Assembly (NCBI GenBank): GCA_945888535.1
Contig: CAMDAN010000071.1
Span: forward strand, 1-13,633
From: Bordetella parapertussis
GTDB lineage: Bacteria > Pseudomonadota > Gammaproteobacteria > Burkholderiales > Burkholderiaceae_C
DNA length: 13,633 bases
Direction of reading: 5' to 3'
Under the pieces are notes generated by a model. It was not told where the DNA came from. It saw only the letters and a program-made list of their open reading frames with translations, and did no database searches. Positions 7,995-13,633 of the stretch are shown here, one piece after another (the first letter of the stretch is position 1; the number at the start of each line of letters is the position of its first letter). Both the position numbers and the translations under genes were made by a program.

Positions 7995-9539
7995 TCACTG
8001 CAAAATTGCCACTGGAGAACGTCCGACCGTGGGCAAACCAGCCCGGGTCCAGGCAGACAACCCACCCCGGTACCAGATAACCTGTTTGTAACCCGTTTGA
8101 CGGGCACGCATGGCCGCATTGACTGAAAGCCAGCATTCGGAGCTGGCACAGTAAAACACCACGGGTTGCTGCAGATCTGGCGCGGCTGCTTGCAGCATTT
8201 GACGAAAGCGTTCTGCGTAGGCTGTTTCTTTTTTCTCATCTTCGAAGGCAATACCTGCGTGTATGAAGTTCATGGCGCTAGGAATCATGGGGCCCGCCGC
8301 AGCCACATCGATAACTACGGGGCGGTCGCTACGGGTCAGCGCGTTGACTAGATCTTTTGTGTCCCAACGCTGGATACCTTCGAGGACTTTGGGAGTCATA
8401 CCAGTGACTTGATTGCCATAGCGCATTTCGTTGGGGGTGCTTGCCCCTGGCTCATCGCGTTCTTGTTGAGTGACCGATGGAGTGGGGCTTGTCAGGTTTT
8501 GCAACGCGGCTACAGTTTGGACTTGTGTTTCTTCATAGAGTGGCAACAACTCGTGTTCATTCACTGCGATGAGACGGCACAGTTTTGGGTTGTTTTTGGT
8601 GTGGTTGCAGGTATACAAAGCCTGCAACATGGCTTGGCTTGGGTCGTCAACCCCCAAACGGGAACCATACCCCGCTTTGCCCCAACCGATGGCCATGGCT
8701 TTGTTGGAGTTGGCGCTGAGGTAGTTGGCCAGGGCTTTTTGCGCGGTGGTTTTGCATGACAACTGACCTGCGCAATCCTCTTCGATCCGTTTTTCAGCAC
8801 GTTCTTTCATGTCTTCTGCTGGCATGCCCAGTACCCGACCAAAAAACCCAATTCGGATCTTCATGCTGTCGGGGAGGCTCAGCTCCTCGGTTTCTATTTG
8901 AGTTACCACGCCTAATGTGAATGCATCTTTGCCCTGGTGTTGCTGGCATTGGTCGAACGGGGTTTGGCCGGAAGGACAGAACCAGGGAGTTCTATCTTTT
9001 TCAAGTGTGCGTTGGAGCTCCCGAATTCTTAAAAAACCATAGGCTTCTTTGATCTCATAAAGCGCTTGGTTGATGACTTGAGAATCAAATTTATCGCCCA
9101 TTTGTTGTTTGTACAAAGCGTACATTTGCGGCATGTACCGAAGATTTACTTTTTTGGTGTCTTTGTCGTGTGCGCCGTGGATACCGACCATGGTCACTCG
9201 TGGTAGGTTCCCCGTGCCAAATGCGCGTTCCTGTCCCCCCATAAAAATCAGAGAGCAAGCCGACATGCAAGAGCCAGACACCACGGTTTTGATATTTGTG
9301 TTTTGAACAATCCAGGCCACTTGCATGCCTGTCCACAGGTCGCCGCCTGGGCCATTCACCAAAATCAAGCGCTTTATGCCACCTTTTGCAAACGCATCTT
9401 TGAAGCTCTGAAAGTCTTGATCAACTGTTGGACCTGTTGCGAAGAGGTCGTTGTTAACCCTCTCTAACGTCATGGCTTGCCCGCACCATGGAATTCCAAA
9501 CAAGAGACAAAAGATAAATGTGGAGAATGCGGTTTTCAT
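7995..9539 (-). CDS. Secreted multidomain protein: ClpP-like serine protease domain plus C-terminal rhodanese domain
   Basis: The 514-residue product has a Sec signal peptide (KTAFSTFIFCLLFGIPWCGQA, likely cut after A22). Residues about 24-225 resemble a periplasmic ClpP/crotonase-fold domain: NGPGGDLWTGM at 62-72, then SGSCMSAC with candidate nucleophile S93, VGIHGAH with candidate H121 (or H124), and FTLGVVT at 207-213 like the end of ClpP-type domains. Residues ~226-345 form a middle domain with C256/C262 and C311/C321 and an AMAIGWGKAGYGSRLG...AL..C pattern resembling DUF4189-type repeats. A Ser/Thr/Pro linker (350-370) leads to a rhodanese domain (~385-508) with C464 in FYCASSECWLSVNAAMRA, then GY..VIWYRGGLSAW. 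Function is not known; thiol/persulfide chemistry or periplasmic protein quality control is only a guess. A GTAAGG supports the start at 9539. Its neighbourhood and more AT-rich upstream region suggest acquired DNA. Confidence 0.8.
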   Translation of the reverse strand: MKTAFSTFIFCLLFGIPWCGQAMTLERVNNDLFATGPTVDQDFQSFKDAFAKGGIKRLILVNGPGGDLWTGMQVAWIVQNTNIKTVVSGSCMSACSLIFMGGQERAFGTGNLPRVTMVGIHGAHDKDTKKVNLRYMPQMYALYKQQMGDKFDSQVINQALYEIKEAYGFLRIRELQRTLEKDRTPWFCPSGQTPFDQCQQHQGKDAFTLGVVTQIETEELSLPDSMKIRIGFFGRVLGMPAEDMKERAEKRIEEDCAGQLSCKTTAQKALANYLSANSNKAMAIGWGKAGYGSRLGVDDPSQAMLQALYTCNHTKNNPKLCRLIAVNEHELLPLYEETQVQTVAALQNLTSPTPSVTQQERDEPGASTPNEMRYGNQVTGMTPKVLEGIQRWDTKDLVNALTRSDRPVVIDVAAAGPMIPSAMNFIHAGIAFEDEKKETAYAERFRQMLQAAAPDLQQPVVFYCASSECWLSVNAAMRARQTGYKQVIWYRGGLSAWTRAGLPTVGRSPVAILQ

Positions 9540-9654
9540 GTGTTGCCTTACCGTCTAATGCGTGATTCTAAATTAGATGTTATTTTTACATTTATTTAGT
9601 ATCACAGAGTTTCTCAATCGCGCAGCGGTGTTCGTTAAAACTGCTTGCATCGGC
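9540..9654 (-). promoter_or_regulatory. AT-rich upstream region of the secreted ClpP-like/rhodanese gene
   Basis: This stretch, especially 9564-9603, is far more AT-rich than the surrounding DNA. It contains a TAGAAT -10-like hexamer on the minus strand (9571-9566) overlapping the inverted repeat TCTAA-A-TTAGA (9567-9577). No convincing -35 lies 16-18 bp away. The inverted repeat could be an operator, but that is speculative. Confidence 0.3.
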
Positions 9655-9737
9655 GCGCCTAGCCCGTCACTACCCGGTCGCGGCCTTCGTTTTTGGCTTG
9701 GTAAAGCGCCGCGTCCGCTCGGGCTAAGGCGGCTTGA
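9655..9737 (-). repeat. Copy B of the direct repeat: intact 3' end of the diguanylate cyclase gene
   Basis: This is the functional copy of the repeat described at 7744-7825. The two direct copies bracket 1.8 kb carrying a single gene. 77 of 83 aligned positions are identical. Confidence 0.85.
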
Positions 9738-10795
9738 ATGCTGGTTTCCTCAGGTCGACACGTGCTCAAGCCGGCGCTAAAGCGCAGCGATGTTTCTCCT
9801 AGTCGTTGGCGCAGGCGGGTAGCAAATGCAGAGGCACTTTCTAAGCTGCAAGCGGGGAGCAAAACACAAAACTCTTCGCCGCCGTAACGGGCCACGGTAT
9901 CGGAATTTCGCGCAGTTTCTTGCAGAACACTGGAAAAAAGTTGCAAAGCTTGGTCTCCCGCGGTGTGGCCCCAAGCGTCATTGAGATTTTTAAAGTGATC
10001 GATATCAAGCAGCATGACGCACAAGGTGGTGTCGTTGCGGTGCGATAGCGCCAGCTCGCGAAAGCCCGCTTCGAGAAGCGCTCGGCGGTTCATCAAACCC
10101 GTCAAGGCGTCGGTCATGGCCAAGGACTGCGCCGCCTCCCAAGCGCGTTCTTGGTGCAGCATCAGCACCGCCATATTGGCGACCATCGCGCCGACCAAAC
10201 AAACCGACAACAAGGCCATATTGGCAAAGCTGGGGCTCAGAATGTCCACAATCGTGTTGTCTTGGTAAATCGCCATCACCCCAATGCGTGCGGCAATGGC
10301 CGCAGCCAAGGCTAAAGCGCAAAGCTTTAAAAGTCCTTGGGCGTTATTTAGTTTGGAGTCGGCGCTTGTAGGCCAAACGCGCCAACATTGCAAAGCCTGG
10401 GCCATCAACATGCCGTGCGCACCAAAGACGATCAGGTTTTGGGTTGGAATACCCCAAAGCATCGGCGGCCCGCCCCACTCCAGTTGGGATAGCCCAAGAA
10501 GCACGGGCTGCAAAACAATATGCCAAACGGGCAGGGGGCGCTTTAAAAATCGGCGGAAGCTGGCATGGATCAGGGCCAAAGTGAGTGACAGTAACCCGGC
10601 GGTGGCGGCCCAAGCCCAGCTCTGCGTGGCATGGAACAGGCCAAAGACCAACCAAGCGCTGGTGTGCGTTACGCCGCTGAGGACCCATTCGCGTAGGCCG
10701 GTGCGCAACCTTGCAGGGCGGGCGAACAGCCATACCACCACGGTTGCCAGTTGTGAAAGCACCAAACACAAGAAAAAAGTAGGAGCGGAAAACAT
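9659..10795 (-). CDS. Membrane-bound diguanylate cyclase (GGDEF domain)
   Basis: The enzyme makes cyclic di-GMP from two GTP, a signal for the switch between motile and attached life. The 378-residue protein has an N-terminal membrane region of about six helices (1 to ~215) with no recognised sensor family, followed by the GGDEF domain (~220-378): MTDALTGLMNRRAL, LLDIDHFKNLNDAWGH, and the active-site loop GGEEF at 305-309. RNSD at 296-299 fits the RxxD inhibitory site five residues before the active loop, so product feedback inhibition is likely. It ends ADAALYQAKNEGRDRV, typical of the family. The catalytic residues are all present, so it should be active. It diverges from proA across 37 bp. 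Its last ~82 bp are duplicated next to holA. Confidence 0.95.
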   Translation of the reverse strand: MFSAPTFFLCLVLSQLATVVVWLFARPARLRTGLREWVLSGVTHTSAWLVFGLFHATQSWAWAATAGLLSLTLALIHASFRRFLKRPLPVWHIVLQPVLLGLSQLEWGGPPMLWGIPTQNLIVFGAHGMLMAQALQCWRVWPTSADSKLNNAQGLLKLCALALAAAIAARIGVMAIYQDNTIVDILSPSFANMALLSVCLVGAMVANMAVLMLHQERAWEAAQSLAMTDALTGLMNRRALLEAGFRELALSHRNDTTLCVMLLDIDHFKNLNDAWGHTAGDQALQLFSSVLQETARNSDTVARYGGEEFCVLLPACSLESASAFATRLRQRLGETSLRFSAGLSTCRPEETSIQAALARADAALYQAKNEGRDRVVTG

Positions 10796-10804
10796 CAGGC
10801 GACG

Positions 10805-10810
10805 ATTCTA
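10805..10810 (-). promoter_or_regulatory. Candidate -10 box for the diguanylate cyclase gene
   Basis: On the minus strand 10810-10805 reads TAGAAT (5 of 6 to TATAAT). Its 3' end is 9 bases from the ATG at 10795, so the predicted 5' leader would be only about 2-3 nt. There is no Shine-Dalgarno in this gap. The -35 position (TTAGCC) is weak. Confidence 0.3.
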
Positions 10811-10820
10811 AGGCTCGTGC

Positions 10821-10826
10821 CAAAAT
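10821..10826 (+). promoter_or_regulatory. Candidate -10 box for proA (possible leaderless transcript)
   Basis: CAAAAT ends 6 bases before ATG 10833, which is the spacing expected if transcription starts at the A of the start codon. No Shine-Dalgarno is present between the two divergent genes. No good -35 is visible, so this is a weak call. Confidence 0.28.
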
Positions 10827-10832
10827 GGGCTA

Positions 10833-12113
10833 ATGAACGCGATTGATGTATCCACCTACACCCAGACCTTGGGCGTCCAAGCCAGAGCAGCGTGTGCGTC
10901 GATGGCTAGCGCTTCGGCAGCCACAAAAAATGCGGCGCTGCGCACCTTGGCCGCTTTGCTGCGTGACAACGTAGCTGCTTTACAGATTGAAAACGCCAAA
11001 GATATTGAACGTGCTACTGCCGCAGGTTTATCCGCGCCCATGGTGGACCGACTCAAGCTCAGCCCCAAAATATTAGAAACCTGCGCTTTAGGATGCGAGC
11101 AACTCGCTGCGATGCCCGAAGTGATTGGGGAAGTGACGGGTCTGCGCCAGCAACCCAGCGGGATTCGCGTGGGACAGATGCGCGTGCCATTGGGTGTGTT
11201 TGGTATGGTGTTTGAAAGCCGGCCCAATGTCACGATCGAGGCGGCCAGTTTGTCGATCAAGAGCGGCAATGCCTGCATCTTGCGCGGCGGCTCTGAGGCG
11301 ATTGATTCCAATAAAGCCTTGGCGGCCTTAGTTCAGCAAGCTTTACGCAGCAGCGGCTTGCCAGAGCACGCAGTGCAGCTGGTAGACATCACCGACCGCG
11401 CTGTGGTGGGCGAGCTCATTGCGATGCCGCAGTATGTGGATGTGATTATTCCCCGCGGCGGCAAAGGTTTGATTGAACGCATTAGCCGCGATGCCAAAGT
11501 TCCTGTGATTAAACATTTGGACGGAAATTGCCACGTCTATGTGGACGATCCCTGCGATATGGATATGGCCGTCAACGTGGCCGACAACGCCAAAACCCAA
11601 AAATACAGTCCGTGTAACGCCGCAGAGAGTTTGCTGGTGGCAAGAACCGTCGCTGCTGAATTTTTGCCGCGCATTGGTGCTATCTACGGGGCCAAAGGGG
11701 TCGAGATGCGGGTGTGCTCCCTCAGCAAAACCTATTTAGCGAAGGTGCCTCATGCGAAGGTGGTAGAGGCCAGCGAGCAAGATTGGTCAGAGGAGTACCT
11801 CGGCCCCATCATCAGCATCAAAGTGGTGGCCGATGTGGACGAAGCAATCAAGCATATCAACCGCTACTCCTCGCACCACACTGACGCCATTCTCACCCGC
11901 GACCACATGCACGCCCAGCGCTTTTTGCGCGAGGTTGATTCCGCCAGTGTGATGGTCAACACCAGCACGCGGTTTGCTGATGGCTTTGAATATGGTTTGG
12001 GCGCGGAAATCGGCATCAGTACCGATAAGTTTCATGCGCGAGGCCCGGTGGGAATTGAGGGCCTCACTTCCTTGAAATACGTAGTTTTGGGGCAGGGCGA
12101 AATTCGGGGCTAG
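10833..12113 (+). CDS. proA: Glutamate-5-semialdehyde dehydrogenase (gamma-glutamyl phosphate reductase)
   Basis: ProA reduces gamma-glutamyl phosphate with NADPH to glutamate-5-semialdehyde, the second step of proline synthesis. The 426-residue protein has the usual length for the family. It shows [17 protein letters not shown] and [14 protein letters not shown] of the aldehyde-dehydrogenase-like nucleotide domain, [20 protein letters not shown], and the catalytic cysteine C261 in [13 protein letters not shown]. The C-terminus ([22 protein letters not shown]...[14 protein letters not shown]) is diagnostic. proB is not in the window. Its stop overlaps the GTG of gshA by one base (TAGTG), suggesting co-expression of two glutamate-consuming pathways. 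Confidence 0.97.
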   Translation: MNAIDVSTYTQTLGVQARAACASMASASAATKNAALRTLAALLRDNVAALQIENAKDIERATAAGLSAPMVDRLKLSPKILETCALGCEQLAAMPEVIGEVTGLRQQPSGIRVGQMRVPLGVFGMVFESRPNVTIEAASLSIKSGNACILRGGSEAIDSNKALAALVQQALRSSGLPEHAVQLVDITDRAVVGELIAMPQYVDVIIPRGGKGLIERISRDAKVPVIKHLDGNCHVYVDDPCDMDMAVNVADNAKTQKYSPCNAAESLLVARTVAAEFLPRIGAIYGAKGVEMRVCSLSKTYLAKVPHAKVVEASEQDWSEEYLGPIISIKVVADVDEAIKHINRYSSHHTDAILTRDHMHAQRFLREVDSASVMVNTSTRFADGFEYGLGAEIGISTDKFHARGPVGIEGLTSLKYVVLGQGEIRG

Positions 12114-13453
12114 TGCCACGTAAAAATCAAACCCAAACGTTTCACTTCGAAAGATACACCGCTATGGTTCCGCATTTAGTCACTGCTCTCATGGGCCCGA
12201 TCAATGAGTTGGAGCAACGCGTGTTGGACACCATGCCTGCGATCGAGCGTTGGTTTCGCTTAGAGTGGATGGAGCACACGCCACCGTTTTATACCTCGGT
12301 CGACGTCAGGAACGCAGGCTTTAAGTTAGCCCCGGTGGATACCGATTTTTACCCTTCGGGTTGGAATAACCTGACGCCAGAGATGCTGCCTTTGGCAGTA
12401 CAAGCGGCGATGGTGGCGATTGAAAAAATCTGCCCTGAAGCGCGCAACCTGTTGATCATTCCGGACAACCAGATTCAGAGTACGTTTTACCTAAGCAACT
12501 TGACGCAGCTGCGGCGTATTTTTCATATGGCGGGTTTGAATGTGCGCATGGGTTCGATCAACCCTACACTCAAAAAGAGCACCACCATTGAGTTGCCCGG
12601 TGGTGAGAGCATCACCGTGGAACCAGTGGTTCGAACCAAGGGGCGCATCGGGGTCAAGGACTTTGACCCTTGCACCATCCTCCTCAACAATGATTTAAGC
12701 GCGGGTATTCCTGGAATTTTGGAAGACTTGCACCAACAGTATTTGCTGCCGCCCTTGCATGCCAGTTGGGCGACCCGCCGCAAAAGCAAGCATTTCCAAT
12801 GTTATGACGACATTGCCAAACGCTTTGGCAAATTAATTGGCATTGACCCCTGGTTGATTAACCCCATGTTTGACACCTGCGGACAGGTAGATTTATCGCA
12901 CAGCCAAGGCGTTCAGTTGTTAACAGCGCGGGTCGATGCCTTGCTTGCCAAGGTAAAGAAAAAATACAAGGAGTACGGCATCAAAGAAAAGCCGTTTGTC
13001 ATCGTCAAGGCCGATAACAGCAGCAGCGGCATGGGCATCATGACGGTGCGCGATATCAAAGACTTGCCCGCCTTGTTAGAAAAAACGGCGAGCGCTCGCC
13101 AAGGGTCGGACCCCTTGCAAGAGTTGATCCTGCAAGAAGGTATCTTGACCCACGAGCGTATCAACGCGGCCGTGGCCGAGCCGGTGGTCTACATGATGGA
13201 CCGCTATGTGGTGGGCGGGTTTTACCGTGTGCACGCCGATCGGGGAGAAGATGAAAACCTGAGTGCCCCAGGTTCCAGCTATGTGCCCTTGGCATTCGGC
13301 AGCAGTGCGCAGTTGCCACAGCTTGGCGTTCGCCCCGGCGCGAGTGAGCCTAATCGGTTTTATATGTACGGCGTGATTGGGCGCTTAGCGATGCTGGCGG
13401 CCAGTTATGAGCTAGAAGCGACCGATCCTGAGAGAGACACGTACGACGAATAA
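12113..13453 (+). CDS. gshA: Glutamate-cysteine ligase, ferrooxidans/proteobacterial type
   Basis: This enzyme joins glutamate and cysteine with ATP, the first step of glutathione synthesis. It belongs to the family first described from Acidithiobacillus ferrooxidans (GshA, PF08886/TIGR02049), not the E. coli type. Family stretches seen: MVPHLVTALMGPINELEQR, ERWFRLEWMEHTPPFYTSVD, RNAGFKLAPVDT, NLLIIPDNQIQSTFYL and VIVKADNSSSGMGIMTV, the last resembling an ATP-grasp glycine-rich loop, and DRYVVGGFYRVHADRGEDENLSAPG. GTG 12113 (446 residues) overlaps the proA stop and fits translational coupling. ATG 12164 (residue 18, MVPHL...) is a serious alternative because conservation begins there; neither has a strong Shine-Dalgarno. 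In some homologues a similar leading helix precedes MVPHL, so the longer form is kept. Confidence 0.93.
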   Translation: MPRKNQTQTFHFERYTAMVPHLVTALMGPINELEQRVLDTMPAIERWFRLEWMEHTPPFYTSVDVRNAGFKLAPVDTDFYPSGWNNLTPEMLPLAVQAAMVAIEKICPEARNLLIIPDNQIQSTFYLSNLTQLRRIFHMAGLNVRMGSINPTLKKSTTIELPGGESITVEPVVRTKGRIGVKDFDPCTILLNNDLSAGIPGILEDLHQQYLLPPLHASWATRRKSKHFQCYDDIAKRFGKLIGIDPWLINPMFDTCGQVDLSHSQGVQLLTARVDALLAKVKKKYKEYGIKEKPFVIVKADNSSSGMGIMTVRDIKDLPALLEKTASARQGSDPLQELILQEGILTHERINAAVAEPVVYMMDRYVVGGFYRVHADRGEDENLSAPGSSYVPLAFGSSAQLPQLGVRPGASEPNRFYMYGVIGRLAMLAASYELEATDPERDTYDE

Positions 13454-13618
13454 ACCCTGCAGCAAAGCTGGGGACTATCGCGCTAGCGACCTCGGTTGCT
13501 GCAATGCAACAATTTTGATCGAAATTTAGGAAGATGCCCCAAGGCTGGCCTGGGCTTAGCGCAAAATGGCCCACCTTTATTGAATGGAACTGATCCCCAC
13601 GAGGGGGTGAGCCACTGT
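13454..13618. other. Non-coding end region after gshA with weak hairpins
   Basis: No complete gene is visible here. CAGC-AAA-GCTG (13460-13470), the palindrome CGCTAGCG (13481-13488) and GTTGC/GCAAC (13495-13499 with 13506-13510) followed by AATTTT could together form a weak terminator for gshA. A near-perfect 16-bp palindrome AATTTTGATCGAAATT lies at 13511-13526. CAAAAT at 13562-13567 is a possible -10 box for a gene beyond the window. Confidence 0.4.
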
Positions 13619-13633
13619 GTGTCATCAACTAAA
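13619..13633 (+). CDS. Possible first codons of the next plus-strand gene
   Basis: GTG 13619 opens a frame (GTG TCA TCA ACT AAA, reading MSSTK) that runs off the window, 12 nt after a GAGGGG Shine-Dalgarno-like stretch (13601-13606). An in-frame GTG at 13607 and TTG at 13580 are alternatives. Only a handful of residues are visible. In related genomes a Kup-type potassium transporter whose N-terminus is Ser/Lys-rich sometimes follows gshA, but that is recalled context, not something the sequence shows. Confidence 0.2.

Noticed and set aside
7879..8136. Minus-strand open frame overlapping the end of the secreted ClpP-like/rhodanese gene
   Set aside because: Part of it reads like protein (SFTPEESFAVLVKI), but it overlaps the well-supported rhodanese domain in another frame and starts inside it; no independent support.
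7731..9740. Insertion sequence or transposon
   Set aside because: No transposase or integrase, no terminal inverted repeats, and the flanking repeats are 82-bp gene fragments rather than short target duplications.
13350..13628. Minus-strand open frame of 92 codons at the right end
   Set aside because: It overlaps the end of gshA and the non-coding tail, has no family motif and no convincing ribosome binding site; treated as chance.
1..13633. CRISPR array, tRNA or rRNA genes
   Set aside because: No regularly spaced repeats and no tRNA or rRNA sequence were recognised on either strand by eye.

Overview
The window reads as a chromosomal segment of a betaproteobacterium in Burkholderiales, most like Comamonadaceae (Rhodoferax/Limnohabitans relatives). 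This rests on protein similarity recognised by eye: a Comamonadaceae-like LeuRS, a ferrooxidans-type glutamate-cysteine ligase, and the order fur / bamE-dapB-exbB-exbD-leuS-lptE-holA / proA-gshA. No database search was possible.

Layout. Positions 1-95 hold the tail of a plus-strand gene, possibly an outer-membrane beta-barrel protein, followed by a rho-independent terminator. fur (minus) faces bamE (plus) across a 62-bp gap. A dense plus-strand run then reads bamE, dapB, exbB-like, exbD-like, leuS, lptE and holA (640-7785). It has ATGA overlaps at dapB/exbB and exbB/exbD and gaps of no more than about 30 bp elsewhere. It mixes outer-membrane assembly (BamE, LptE), lysine/peptidoglycan precursor synthesis (DapB), a proton-motive-force motor pair, translation (LeuRS) and replication (DNA polymerase III delta).

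Positions 7786-9658 look accessory. They contain one minus-strand gene for a secreted three-part protein: a ClpP-like serine protease/hydrolase domain, a cysteine-containing middle domain and a C-terminal rhodanese domain. This gene lies between two imperfect copies of the last ~82 bp of a diguanylate cyclase gene. One copy is a relic fused to the end of holA; the other is the real 3' end of the intact cyclase gene (dgc, 9659-10795). The arrangement suggests a ~1.9-kb insertion or allelic recombination at the 3' end of dgc.

dgc (minus) diverges from proA (plus) across only 37 bp, where neither gene has a clear Shine-Dalgarno sequence. proA is followed by gshA in a TAGTG overlap. Both genes start from glutamate or its derivatives: glutamate-5-semialdehyde for proline and gamma-glutamylcysteine for glutathione. 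The last 180 bp hold no complete gene; they contain weak hairpins and possibly the first codons of the next plus-strand gene.

The three most notable features are a ~70-bp near-perfect palindromic element inserted in frame inside leuS, the duplicated dgc 3' end bracketing the accessory gene, and the unusual architecture of the secreted protease-like/rhodanese protein.
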